DNA of 64,000 nt. Origin: an uncultured Bacteroidales bacterium (GTDB lineage Bacteria; Bacteroidota; Bacteroidia; Bacteroidales; UBA932). The position numbers and the translations under genes are program-made. The DNA lies in the NCBI GenBank assembly GCA_944326325.1, contig CALVDQ010000007.1:1-64000 (forward strand), read 5' to 3'. Below the pieces are notes generated by a model that saw only the letters and a program-made list of their open reading frames with translations, did no database searches and had not been told where the DNA came from. This document shows, in pieces, positions 46,002 to 55,539 of the stretch (positions within the stretch are counted from its first letter, which is position 1; every line of letters starts with the position of its first letter).

Positions 46002-48612
46002 ACACTTCCACTACCACAAGCGGCACCAGTGCGAGGCCTGCCACTGTCAGCCATTGGGTGCAGCCCATTTCGGAAGAAAAGCTGAACGCTTTTGAGAACG
46101 ACGGCACGAGCAGAACTGCAAGCGAGAACAGCAGTGACGCGAAGATCGCGAAAATCAGCGGCTTGTTTTCCAGAGGGTTGAACCTGAACCGGGACTCAGT
46201 GTTTGAATGGAGATTGCCGGCATGTACGAGCTTGGCTGCGATCAGAGAAGCGAAAGCCATCGTCTGGCCCATAGACTCTGCGGCTGCAGCGCTGCCTGAA
46301 ATCTCCATGCCCATCCTCTTTCCGAGGAGAAACGCCACGAGGGTGATGGCCCCCATCATGACTCCCTGATAGCTTATCCTCCATACCATGCCCTTGTCCA
46401 TGAACTGTTTGCCCTTTCCTCTCGGACTCTTCTTCATGATATCCTTCGCTGCAGGGTCGAGGCTCAGGGCCAGGGCCGGGAACGTTTCGCTGACGAGGTT
46501 TATCCAAAGGATGTGGATAGGCAGCAGAGGGATGCCCATATTGAATATCGAGGTCACGAACAGGAGAAGGACCTCGCCGAGATTGGTGGACAAAAGGAAA
46601 AGTATGGTCTTCAGGATGTTGTCGTAGATCCTCCTTCCTTCAGAGACAGCCGATACGATCGTCACGAAATTGTCGTCGGACAGAATCATGTCGGAGGCAT
46701 CCTTGGCCACTTCGGTTCCTGTGATGCCCATGGAAACCCCGATATCCGCCTGCTTCAATGCCGGGGCGTCGTTCACCCCGTCTCCCGTCATCGCCACAAT
46801 CTCTCCCTTCTTCTGCCATGCAGTCACGATTTTAACTTTCTGCTCCGGAGCTATTCGGGCGTAGACGGTGTACTTGTCGACATTCTCGTCGAAAGTCTTC
46901 TCGTCCATCTTCTCCAGCTCGGTCCCGGTGATGGACAGGTCGCCATCCCGGTGGATGCCTATCTTGGATGCGATGGCCAGTGCCGTGGCTTTATGGTCAC
47001 CGGTGATCATGATGGTCCTGATGCCGGCATCGTGACACTCTTGTATCGCACCGACGACCTCCTCCCTTTCCGGGTCGATCATTCCGGTCATACCGGCGAA
47101 TATCAGGTCGCGTTCCACCTCTTCCATTTCAGTGGAGACCTTGTCAACCGGCTTGTATGCCATTGCCAGGACCCTGAGGGCCGAATCCGCCATCTTGCTG
47201 TTCCTTTCCTGCAGTCCGGCAATGTCCTCTCCGGTTATTTCCCTGATACCCTCGGCCGTCTCTATGCGGGAGCAGACCGAAAGCACCTCGTCGAGCCCGC
47301 CCTTGACATTGACCTGCAGGCCGCCGTCCTGCATCCTGTTTATCGTGGACATCCTTTTGCGCGTGGAATCGAAAGCCACCTCGCCGACCCTCGGGCATTC
47401 GGCATCGAAGGCTGCCTTGTGTACTCCGTGTTTCGCACCGAGGTCTATAAGCGCTATCTCGGTAGGGTCCCCGACCATCGTGGTGCCGCCGTCGCTGTTC
47501 TTTACCTCCTTGGCATCGCAGCAAAGTACGGAGATGGCAATGAGCCTGTCAGGATTCCCTGAGGAAGGATATTCCTCCACTACGGTCATCTGGTTCTTCG
47601 TAAGGGTACCTGTCTTGTCGGAGCAGATGACGGTGGTGCAGCCCAGCGTCTCCACGGAAGGCAGCTTTCGGATGATGGCGTTGTGCCGTACCATCCGTCT
47701 CACACCCATGGACAGGATTATGGTCGAGATTGCCGGCAGCCCTTCAGGAATGGCCGCAACGGCAAGCGACACCGCTACCATCAGCATATTTATGACAGGC
47801 CGTCCGTAGAGTATCCCTATGATGAATATGACCACGCAGATGAGTACCGATGCCGATCCGATCACTTTCCCCAGCTTTTCCAGCCTGACCTGCATAGGGG
47901 TCTGGGTGTCGGACTCGCCTCCGAGCATGTCGGCGATCTTGCCGATCTCCGTGTTCATGCCGGTCCCGACCACAATACCTTTCCCATGCCCGAAAGTCAC
48001 CACACCGCTGGAATACGCCATGTTCTTTCTGTCGCCGAGAGGTATATCCTCATCGGCAAGGGTCTCCGGATTTTTTTCCACAGGGACCGATTCCCCGGTC
48101 ATGGAGGATTCCTGGATGCTCATGTTGCAGGCCTCCGTAATCCTTATGTCTGCCGGTACGATATCTCCGACCTCGAGTTCCACAAGGTCTCCGGGCACCA
48201 CGTCTTCAACGTTCACCACCATGGCTTCGCCGTCCCTGACGACTTTCGCCATAGGTGCGGCCATTTTCTTCAGGGATTCGAGGGATTTCTGGGCCTTGAA
48301 CTCCTGGTATGCGCCTATAAATGCGTTGAGGAGGAGTATTCCCATTATTATATAGGTGTCAAGAAGACCTTCCCCAGTCTTTACCCCCATGATGCCGGAA
48401 ATGACTGCGGCAATGATGAGAAGAATGATCATGAAGCTCTTGAACTGTGCCACGAACATCGCGAAGAACGGCTTGTTCTTCTTCTGTACAAGCGTGTTTT
48501 TCCCGTACCTGCCGATCCTTTCCGCTATCTCGTCCTTTTTTAGCCCCCGCACCGGGTCCGTCCCGAATTCCCTGGAGACATCTTCTGCGGATTCACTGTA
48601 AAAATTTTTCAT
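45973..48612 (-). CDS. Calcium-type P-ATPase (P2)
   Basis: 879-residue cation pump. N-terminal cation-ATPase domain; TGES actuator loop in SSMTGESVPVEKN; ion-site helix 4 with AIPEGLPAI; phosphorylation site CSDKTGTLTKN with Asp332; nucleotide-domain KGGLDEVL; hinge MTGDGVNDAPALKQADIGVSMG; ten helices in all. The PEGL helix and the absence of metal-binding CxxC domains point to the SERCA/PMCA-like class, so Ca2+ (or Mn2+) is likely. Convergent overlap of 29 bases with the TrmH-family gene. Confidence 0.93.
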   Translation of the reverse strand: MKNFYSESAEDVSREFGTDPVRGLKKDEIAERIGRYGKNTLVQKKNKPFFAMFVAQFKSFMIILLIIAAVISGIMGVKTGEGLLDTYIIMGILLLNAFIGAYQEFKAQKSLESLKKMAAPMAKVVRDGEAMVVNVEDVVPGDLVELEVGDIVPADIRITEACNMSIQESSMTGESVPVEKNPETLADEDIPLGDRKNMAYSSGVVTFGHGKGIVVGTGMNTEIGKIADMLGGESDTQTPMQVRLEKLGKVIGSASVLICVVIFIIGILYGRPVINMLMVAVSLAVAAIPEGLPAISTIILSMGVRRMVRHNAIIRKLPSVETLGCTTVICSDKTGTLTKNQMTVVEEYPSSGNPDRLIAISVLCCDAKEVKNSDGGTTMVGDPTEIALIDLGAKHGVHKAAFDAECPRVGEVAFDSTRKRMSTINRMQDGGLQVNVKGGLDEVLSVCSRIETAEGIREITGEDIAGLQERNSKMADSALRVLAMAYKPVDKVSTEMEEVERDLIFAGMTGMIDPEREEVVGAIQECHDAGIRTIMITGDHKATALAIASKIGIHRDGDLSITGTELEKMDEKTFDENVDKYTVYARIAPEQKVKIVTAWQKKGEIVAMTGDGVNDAPALKQADIGVSMGITGTEVAKDASDMILSDDNFVTIVSAVSEGRRIYDNILKTILFLLSTNLGEVLLLFVTSIFNMGIPLLPIHILWINLVSETFPALALSLDPAAKDIMKKSPRGKGKQFMDKGMVWRISYQGVMMGAITLVAFLLGKRMGMEISGSAAAAESMGQTMAFASLIAAKLVHAGNLHSNTESRFRFNPLENKPLIFAIFASLLFSLAVLLVPSFSKAFSFSSEMGCTQWLTVAGLALVPLVVVEVFKALKWNGK

Positions 48613-48640
48613 TTTCTTTGTTTTTTCCTGTAAACGCCTG

Positions 48641-48648
48641 CAAAAATA
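48641..48648 (-). promoter_or_regulatory. P-ATPase promoter -7 box
   Basis: Minus strand TATTTTTG followed by CAGG, 29 bases before the ATPase ATG. It nearly touches the -33 TTG (48650-48652) of the divergent AraC-family promoter. Confidence 0.55.
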
Positions 48649-48649
48649 A

Positions 48650-48679
48650 TTGCACCGTAATTATATATTGTTAAGTTTG
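48650..48679 (+). promoter_or_regulatory. AraC-family gene promoter
   Basis: TTG (48650-48652), 19 bases, then TAAGTTTG (48672-48679) followed by CAG. A good consensus promoter 35 bases before ATG 48714. Confidence 0.75.
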
Positions 48680-48713
48680 CAGAATAAAAAATGTAGAAAA
48701 AGTCGGATTGGAA

Positions 48714-49604
48714 ATGGCGGAAAAGAAAGACGGACAGTTTGTGAATATCGATATAGGCGATTTGTTCAATACAGGCGACACCCGTTCCATAAGGAATTTC
48801 TATCTTTCCGAAGATAGTTTCGGAGGCCGGTTCCCCGAGGAGGGAACATCATTTATGTTTAACGGCTTTTCCATCATCCTCTGCCGTTGCGGGACATGTT
48901 CCGTGAGGATAAGCGGCAGAGATTACGAGGCTGTCCCCGGCTCTCTCCTGATCCTTTCTCCTGACCAGCTGGTCGAGGTCTTCTCCGTCTCCCCGGACTT
49001 TTCCCACAGATCGATTCTTGTCTCCCTCGACGTGATTCTGGAATTCCCGAGTCCGGTGGATATAAATATTGTAAACACCGCTCTCAGGAACCCTCTCTAC
49101 AGCCTGCCTCCGGAAAAGACGGCCCACCTGCTCGAATACTACGACTTCCTTGAGAAGCAGTACCGCGAGACAGACAACGCCTACAGGGAAGAAATATCCA
49201 AGACCCTCTTCTATGCCCTCATGCTGGAAATCTGTGATATCATAAGATCGGATACAGGTGACAGTACTGCCGTATCAAAGCCCAGGCAGGAGAAGCTGAC
49301 GGATGATTTCTTCAAGCTGATGGCAAGATACTACAAGACCGAGCACAACGTCGCCTTCTACGCCGACAGGCTGAACCGGACCCCGAAATATCTCTCGGGT
49401 GCGATAAAGAAACTGAGCGGCCGCTCGGTCTCCGACTGGATCAATTCATCCCTGATAAGCGAGATAAAGCTTCTGCTGAAGGTCACCGACAAGACCGTCC
49501 TGGAAATTTCAGAGGAGCTCAATTTCTCCAGTCCTTCCTTCTTTGTACAGTTCTTCCGTCACCATACCGGGACCACTCCGCTCCAGTACCGGAAACAAGG
49601 TTAG
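48714..49604 (+). CDS. AraC-family transcriptional regulator
   Basis: 296 residues from ATG 48714 (TTG 48708 is possible). The N-terminal half looks like a cupin-type sensor (FSIILCRCGTCSVRISGRDYEAVPGSLLILSPDQ). The C-terminal half has the two AraC helix-turn-helix motifs: VAFYADRLNRTPKYLSGAIKKLSGRSVSDWI and VLEISEELNFSSPSFFVQFFRHHTGTTPLQYRK. No effector can be inferred. It could regulate the divergent ATPase, the TlpA-like gene downstream, or a distant gene. Confidence 0.92.
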   Translation: MAEKKDGQFVNIDIGDLFNTGDTRSIRNFYLSEDSFGGRFPEEGTSFMFNGFSIILCRCGTCSVRISGRDYEAVPGSLLILSPDQLVEVFSVSPDFSHRSILVSLDVILEFPSPVDINIVNTALRNPLYSLPPEKTAHLLEYYDFLEKQYRETDNAYREEISKTLFYALMLEICDIIRSDTGDSTAVSKPRQEKLTDDFFKLMARYYKTEHNVAFYADRLNRTPKYLSGAIKKLSGRSVSDWINSSLISEIKLLLKVTDKTVLEISEELNFSSPSFFVQFFRHHTGTTPLQYRKQG

Positions 49605-49666
49605 CCGCTGTGCCCGTTCCGTTATCGGTAACGGTCTGATTTTCTTGAAATTTGGAAGTCATTTTC

Positions 49667-49697
49667 TTGCACGGGAAGATATTTCTCTATATTTTTG
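49667..49697 (+). promoter_or_regulatory. Promoter of the TlpA-like gene
   Basis: TTG (49667-49669), 20 bases, then TATTTTTG (49690-49697) followed by CAT. It implies a 5' leader of about 150 bases that holds a small palindrome, GGAAGG-A-CCTTCC (49723-49735). Nothing else is recognised in 49605-49856. Confidence 0.6.
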
Positions 49698-49856
49698 CAT
49701 GCTGTGTACGTGAACATAACCCGGAAGGACCTTCCAGACGCGTGAAACAGAATTTCTTACGCGTGGAAAGGGGTGTGGGCCTTTACGGTATGTGACTATA
49801 CGCCGGTCGGGAAATTGACAAAGTAAGGGCCCGGTACAAGTAACCACGTTTTCTGT

Positions 49857-51773
49857 ATGAAAAAAGACATTTTTATTCCCATGCTGCCGATTGTCGCTGC
49901 AATCTTCTGTATCGCATGTTCATCTCCGCAGGAGAAGATTGTCGAATTCCCGTTGGCGGACCTTTCAAACACGACCACGGTCTTTGTCTCGAAAGTGGCC
50001 CTGACTGATTCCGCCACAGTGCTGTCCGTCGAGGCCCGGTACATTCCTCACTATTGGATCAGGATATCTTCCGACTCGTACCTTATGGCAGATGGAAGGA
50101 AATATCTTATGACCGGGGCAGACGGCATAAAACCTGACGAGAACTTCTGGATGCCGGAGTCCGGGAAAGCGTCCTTTTCCCTGACATTCGAGCCGTTGCC
50201 GTTGCGTACCAGGTCTTTTGATTTCATAGAGTCGGACTGTGAGGATTGTTTCAAGATTTTCGGGATCGACCTGACGGGAAAAAAGGAATATTCTCCGGCA
50301 AAAGGTGTTCCGTCAAGACTCATGAAGACGCCGAAGCTGGACAAGCCTCTGCCGGGGCCTGATTTTTCCGTAGGCGAAACTACGGTCAGGGTGCATCTCC
50401 TGAACTACAGGCCGGAGCTGGGGAAGAAAATCCGGTTCTATGTGAACACCCTCCTGCTCGGACAGCAGTCCTATGTCGCGGATGTCGATCCTCAGACCGG
50501 CATTGCCGAGTTCAGTTTCCTGCAGTGCGGCCCGGCCAGAGGGACAGTTGTGTACAATTATTGCGGCGGTGATGTATGGCTTGCTCCCGGTGAAGATGCC
50601 GATTTGTATTTCGACCTGAGGAATACCGGCTGGCTAAGTACGGTCAGTGCGATGGAAGCGGTGTCGGACAGCATGCCTTATCTTCGGAAACAACGTTTTA
50701 CATACGCAGCAGGAAAGTACGGCGTCATGACGGATCTTTCGGAAACCGGACAGAAGGGCTTGCGGTTTTCGATAGGGCCTTATTACGCGGGATTCGCTGA
50801 CTATAACATGACGGCGGATGAATATACGGCTCATGTGATATCCAGATACAAGGCTGCGGCAGACAGTATCGCTAAGAGCGGAGACCCTGCCATGCTGAAG
50901 GAATTCCAGATGGTGAACCTGAAAGAGGAAGCTGTCATTGCCATGGCGGACGCCGACATGATACGCAAGCAGGACTACAGGTCCGCCCATGACAGGTGGG
51001 ACCTCAGGGATGATGAGATAGGTCCGGTAGAAAGCCTGGGACCGGAGCATTATGCGCAGCTGTGCGCGCTGTTCGACATAAACGATCCGGAACTGCTTAT
51101 GGGAACGTGGTTTTCTTCATTCGTTGATGCCGTCACGAAGCCGGATATTGACTGGCCTGCCATCGCCGGTCTGGATTCCGGCCTGGTCCCGGAGCTCAGG
51201 AAAGTATCGGAACTTTCAGGGAAAGTCCAGGATGCGGCTTTGACGGATGAGGATTTCAGGATGCTTGAAGCTATGGACAACGGGTTCTATCTCGAGGCTT
51301 TCAGCCGGCTCCATGCCGAGGCGGAAAAGGCGCTTGCGGCTGTGGAGGGGCTGTCCGCGATACAGCCTGTACCTGATGTCGGCAATGAAGAGCTTTTCGA
51401 TGCCATCATCGCCCCTTATCGCGGGAAAGTCGTCCTGGTGGATTTCTGGAATACGTGGTGTGCCCCGTGCCGTGCCGCTATCGAGTCGGTTGAACCGATG
51501 AAGGAACACGAACTGGCGGATGATGACATGGTCTGGATATATATCGCCAACGAGACCTCTCCTTTGGTGAAATACAAAGAGAAGATATCGGGAATAAAGG
51601 GAATCCATTACCGTCTTTCCCCGGACCGTTGGGGATATCTCTGCGACAAGTTCGATATAGACGGGATACCGTCCTATGTCCTTGTGGACAGATCCGGAAA
51701 GTACAGCCTCCGCAACGATTTCCGGAACCATGACACGTTGAAAAAGACTCTGTCCTCCATGCTGGACCGGTAA
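49857..51773 (+). CDS. TlpA-like thioredoxin-fold lipoprotein
   Basis: 638-residue lipoprotein (IFCIACSS). The first 480 residues contain beta-rich and helical segments with no family I can name. The C-terminal 150 residues form a TlpA/ResA-type thioredoxin domain: GKVVLVDFWNTWCAPCRAAIESVEP (Cys535, Cys538), the cis-Pro segment IDGIPSYVLVDRSGKY. It is likely an envelope thiol-disulfide reductase. Such large N-terminally extended forms are common in Bacteroidota and their targets are mostly unknown. Single gene with its own promoter. Confidence 0.85.
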   Translation: MKKDIFIPMLPIVAAIFCIACSSPQEKIVEFPLADLSNTTTVFVSKVALTDSATVLSVEARYIPHYWIRISSDSYLMADGRKYLMTGADGIKPDENFWMPESGKASFSLTFEPLPLRTRSFDFIESDCEDCFKIFGIDLTGKKEYSPAKGVPSRLMKTPKLDKPLPGPDFSVGETTVRVHLLNYRPELGKKIRFYVNTLLLGQQSYVADVDPQTGIAEFSFLQCGPARGTVVYNYCGGDVWLAPGEDADLYFDLRNTGWLSTVSAMEAVSDSMPYLRKQRFTYAAGKYGVMTDLSETGQKGLRFSIGPYYAGFADYNMTADEYTAHVISRYKAAADSIAKSGDPAMLKEFQMVNLKEEAVIAMADADMIRKQDYRSAHDRWDLRDDEIGPVESLGPEHYAQLCALFDINDPELLMGTWFSSFVDAVTKPDIDWPAIAGLDSGLVPELRKVSELSGKVQDAALTDEDFRMLEAMDNGFYLEAFSRLHAEAEKALAAVEGLSAIQPVPDVGNEELFDAIIAPYRGKVVLVDFWNTWCAPCRAAIESVEPMKEHELADDDMVWIYIANETSPLVKYKEKISGIKGIHYRLSPDRWGYLCDKFDIDGIPSYVLVDRSGKYSLRNDFRNHDTLKKTLSSMLDR

Positions 51774-51849
51774 CCGGTACGGCTGGAGATTCTTTTTCCG
51801 CGATATCCCGTTGGAATTTTGCAACAGATGAACATAAATCGTAACGATA

Positions 51850-52501
51850 ATGTCGAAATACAGAATTTTAGTCACCCTTTCAGCCGCCATGCTCATGTCC
51901 TCGGCTGCACTCCATGCCCAAGTAACCGTCACACGGGAAGACAAGGCCCGGGCAGAAGCTCTTGTCTCGCAGATGACTCTCGATGAGAAGATCGGTATGA
52001 TTGCCGGAGAACGGTCGTTCTATCTCCGAGGGGTGGAGCGTCTCGGTATCCCTGCCATCAGGATTGCCGACGGACCCCAGGGCGTAAGGAACAATACGAA
52101 AAGCACCCTCTATCCATGCGGTATACTTACCGCATCGACATGGAACAGGGATCTTGCCTATGCCATGGGTGAAGGCCTGGGCCGGGATGCAAAGGCGCGC
52201 GGAGTGCAGATCATGCTCGGCCCGGGCGTGAACATCTACCGCGCCCCGATGTGCGGCAGGAACTACGAGTACATGGGCGAGGACCCCTACCTGACGTCCG
52301 AAACGGCAAAACACTATATCCTCGGGGTCCAGGACCAGGGAATCATGGCTACAGTCAAGCATTTCGCGGCAAACAACCAGCTGGGCCGTCTTCAGCGATG
52401 TTGTCCCGGCTTCGGACGGGACCGTTATCCTGTCCGTGACAGGCGTGGACACGGGCAAGGCTGCCGACGGGAACCTTAATGCCCTTTCAATTACCTGGTA
52501 A
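51850..52501 (+). pseudogene. Truncated GH3 gene fused to the tail of another reading frame
   Basis: Residues 1-177 are a normal secreted GH3 beta-glucosidase N-terminus: signal peptide, ARAEALVSQMTLDEKIGMIAGE, RIADGPQGVR, GRNYEYMGEDPYL, and TVKHFAANNQ. At about 52,380 the homology ends and the frame continues in arginine-rich nonsense to a stop at 52,479. In the next frame from 52,382 the same bases read WAVFSDVVPASDGTVILSVTG... and stop at 52,501 with NLNALSITW, which looks like the C-terminus of a secreted beta-sandwich protein. So an internal deletion joined the 5' part of a GH3 gene to the 3' end of a second gene. The GH3 catalytic Asp is lost. Upstream, GAATTTTG (51814-51821) is a poor promoter match. 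Confidence 0.8.
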
Positions 52502-52556
52502 GGATACCTTGTTTCGCCGGATAATGATTGACGTAAATCAAATTCAATTATATACA

Positions 52557-55538
52557 ATGAAAAGAATCAGAATCATTTTTGCGGGACTTCTGCTGCTGGC
52601 CGGTATGGCGGTACAGGCCAGAGCCCCGAAAGACACGGTCCGGATACTTGCCATCGGCAACAGTTTTTCCCAGGATGCCGTGGAACAGAACCTTCATGAA
52701 CTTGCCCGGGCGGACGGAATCCCCGTCATTATCGGCAATGCATATATCGGAGGATGCTCCCTTGAACGCCATCTGGACAATTCCCGTACCGACGCCCCGG
52801 CGTATGCCTACAGGAAAATATCTGCCGAAGGCCGCAAGACCGAGACCAGGGATGCCAGGCTGTCGGAAATCCTGTCCGACGAACAGTGGGACTATGTGAG
52901 CTTCCAGCAGGCGAGCCCCCTGTCCGGCAGGTTCGATACGTACGAGGAATTCCTGCCCGGACTTTTCCGGTATGTCAAGGCCCGCGTGCCGTCGGATGCC
53001 AGGTTCATGATGCACCAGACCTGGGCGTATGCACAGGATTCGCATCATTCCGGGTTCGCGAACTATGAAAGAGACCAGATGAAGATGTATTCTGCGATAG
53101 TGGACGCCTACGACAGGGCTGCGCGTCTTGTCGGCATAAAGATCATAATCCCGTCCGGTACTGCCATACAGAACGCCAGGACTTCCTTCATCGGCGACAG
53201 GATGGACAGGGACGGATATCATCTTGACCTGCTGTGGGGCAGGTACACGGCCGCCTGCGCCTGGTACGAGAAGATCTTCGGCAAGGTCCTCGGCAACAGC
53301 TATGCACCTCAGGGACTCACGGACGACTACAGGGAAGTCTGCCAGCTCTCGGCCGCAGAGGCGGTCAGGCATCCTGACGAGGTGACGGAAATAGATGTGG
53401 AGGAGCTTCCTGTCCTGTATCGGGACGCATCGGTGCCGGTGGATACGAGAGTGGAAGACCTCATGTCCCGCATGACCCTTTCCGAGAAGATATTCCAGCT
53501 GAACCAGTATGTGCTCGGACGCAATGACAATGTGAACAATATCGGGGAGACCGTAAAGAACATTCCCGGCGAGATCGGCTCCCTCATATATTCCGGCGAT
53601 GACGCCACCCTGCGCAACGCCATGCAGAAAAGGGCTGTGGAAAACACCCGTCTCGGCATCCCGATACTTTTCGGATTCGATGTCATACATGGTTTCAGGA
53701 CAATCTATCCGATACCTCTTGCCCAGGCTGCGTCCTGGAATCCGGAACTTGCCGGCGAGGCCTGCCGCATGGCTGCCTGCGAAGCGTATTCCACAGGTGT
53801 GAACTGGACCTTCTCTCCTATGCTGGACATAGCCCGCGATGCACGTTGGGGAAGGATCGCCGAAGGCTACGGCGAGGATCCCTACCTGGCTTCCGTCTTC
53901 GGTGCGGCCACGGTCAGGGCATATCAGGGCGATGACCTTTCCAAGGAAAACAACATAGCCGCCTGTCTCAAGCATTTTGTCGGCTACGGCGCTTCCGAGG
54001 CAGGGCGTGACTACGTACCTACCGAGATATCCCGCCAGACACTCTGGGATACCTACCTCCCTCCGTTCGAAGCGGGTGTGAAGGCCGGGGCGGTCACCCT
54101 CATGAGTTCCTTCAACAATATCAGCGGCATCCCCGGTTCGGCCAACAGCTATACCATGACCGAGGTCCTCAAGAAGAAATGGAACCATGACGGCTTCGTG
54201 GTGGCCGACTGGAACGCTGTAGAGCAGCTGATAAACCAGGGCCTTGCCTCCGGCAGGAAAGAGGCTGCGATGTATGCCATCAATTCCGGTCTGGACATGG
54301 ATATGGTGGACAACTGCTATCAGGACTGCCTTGCCTCTCTCGTGGATGAAGGCAAGGTGTCGATGGAAAGGGTCGACGATGCCCTCAGGCGTATCCTGAA
54401 GGTGAAGTTCATGCTTGGACTCTTCGAGAAGCCTTATACTGAGGAAAAGCCGCAGAGCGAGCGTTTCCTCCAGCCGGAAAGTCTTGCTACGGCCGAACGC
54501 ATGGCCACGGAGACTTTCGTGCTCCTCAAGAATGAGGACTGCCTCCTCCCTCTGGAGAATCTTGATACGGTAGCCCTCATCGGACCTCTTGCCAGGAACC
54601 GCGAAGACCTTCTCGGCTCGTGGTACGCAAGAGGCAGGGGTGAAGATGTGGTGAGCATCTATGACGGACTTTCATCGGCTTTGGACGGAAAAACGGAAAT
54701 CGTTTATGCCGCAGGCTGCGGATTTGACGGGGAGGATACTTCCGGATTCGCGGAAGCCGTATCGGCCGCCTCGTCTGCTGATGCCGTGATACTTTGTCTC
54801 GGGGAAAAGCGCAGCTGGAGCGGGGAGAACGCCTCCAGATCCACCATAGCCCTTCCGGCCATCCAGGAAAAGCTCCTCGAAGCCGTGGCAGGGACAGGCA
54901 AGCCGGTGATCGTGCTCCTTGTCAACGGACGGTCCCTTGATCTTGTCCGCATAGAACCTCTTGCCGATGCGATACTGGAAATCTGGCAGCCTGGCGTAAT
55001 GGCCGGTCCTGCGGTAGCCGGTACGCTTACCGGGAAATACAATCCGTCCGGAAAGCTTCCGGTCACCTTCCCGTACACGACAGGGCAGATACCTGTGTAT
55101 TACAATCACCGGAACAGCGGAAGACGCGGGACACAGGGCCTGTACCAGGATATCCCGAGCACTCCAAAATACGAGTTCGGATACGGCCTCAGCTATACGG
55201 AGTTCGAATACGGCGACCTTACCGTATCATCCGATACGGTTTCTGCCGACGGCAGTCTCACTGCCAGCATCACCGTGAGGAATGCCGGGGATATGGACGG
55301 AAAAGAGACTGTACAGTGGTACATCTGCGACCCTTATTCATCAGTCACCAGGCCTGTACGTGAACTGAAACATTTTGAGAAAAGACTGATACGTCAGGGT
55401 GACACCGCGACTTTCACTTTCGATATAGATCCGGAGAGGGACCTTTCCTTCGTTGACCATGAAGGGAACAGATTCCTGGAGCCGGGAGACTATTATATAA
55501 TTGTAAAGGACCGCAAGGTCAGGATAACGGTAAGATGA
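52557..55538 (+). CDS. DUF4886-GH3 fusion glycoside hydrolase
   Basis: 993 residues from ATG 52557 (the frame is open from 52479, but that part is leader). After the signal peptide (to about 23), residues 27-285 are a DUF4886 domain of the SGNH-hydrolase type: RILAIGNSFSQDAVEQNL with Ser36 as probable nucleophile, GGCSLERH, and the late DGYHLDLLWGRYTAACAWYE. A complete GH3 enzyme follows from about 290: PVDTRVEDLMSRMTLSEKI, FDVIHGFRTIYPIPLAQAASW, nucleophile Asp551 in VVADWNAVEQ, the C-terminal domain with CLGEKRSWSGE, and a fibronectin-III-like end. DUF4886 and GH3 usually occur as separate proteins. It could remove an ester group and a sugar from the same substrate; this is inference. Confidence 0.88.
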   Translation: MKRIRIIFAGLLLLAGMAVQARAPKDTVRILAIGNSFSQDAVEQNLHELARADGIPVIIGNAYIGGCSLERHLDNSRTDAPAYAYRKISAEGRKTETRDARLSEILSDEQWDYVSFQQASPLSGRFDTYEEFLPGLFRYVKARVPSDARFMMHQTWAYAQDSHHSGFANYERDQMKMYSAIVDAYDRAARLVGIKIIIPSGTAIQNARTSFIGDRMDRDGYHLDLLWGRYTAACAWYEKIFGKVLGNSYAPQGLTDDYREVCQLSAAEAVRHPDEVTEIDVEELPVLYRDASVPVDTRVEDLMSRMTLSEKIFQLNQYVLGRNDNVNNIGETVKNIPGEIGSLIYSGDDATLRNAMQKRAVENTRLGIPILFGFDVIHGFRTIYPIPLAQAASWNPELAGEACRMAACEAYSTGVNWTFSPMLDIARDARWGRIAEGYGEDPYLASVFGAATVRAYQGDDLSKENNIAACLKHFVGYGASEAGRDYVPTEISRQTLWDTYLPPFEAGVKAGAVTLMSSFNNISGIPGSANSYTMTEVLKKKWNHDGFVVADWNAVEQLINQGLASGRKEAAMYAINSGLDMDMVDNCYQDCLASLVDEGKVSMERVDDALRRILKVKFMLGLFEKPYTEEKPQSERFLQPESLATAERMATETFVLLKNEDCLLPLENLDTVALIGPLARNREDLLGSWYARGRGEDVVSIYDGLSSALDGKTEIVYAAGCGFDGEDTSGFAEAVSAASSADAVILCLGEKRSWSGENASRSTIALPAIQEKLLEAVAGTGKPVIVLLVNGRSLDLVRIEPLADAILEIWQPGVMAGPAVAGTLTGKYNPSGKLPVTFPYTTGQIPVYYNHRNSGRRGTQGLYQDIPSTPKYEFGYGLSYTEFEYGDLTVSSDTVSADGSLTASITVRNAGDMDGKETVQWYICDPYSSVTRPVRELKHFEKRLIRQGDTATFTFDIDPERDLSFVDHEGNRFLEPGDYYIIVKDRKVRITVR

Positions 55539-55539
55539 T

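Noticed and set aside
52548..54188. 546-codon minus-strand frame inside the DUF4886-GH3 gene
   Set aside because: Mirror of high-GC codon use in the fusion gene; no signature motif.
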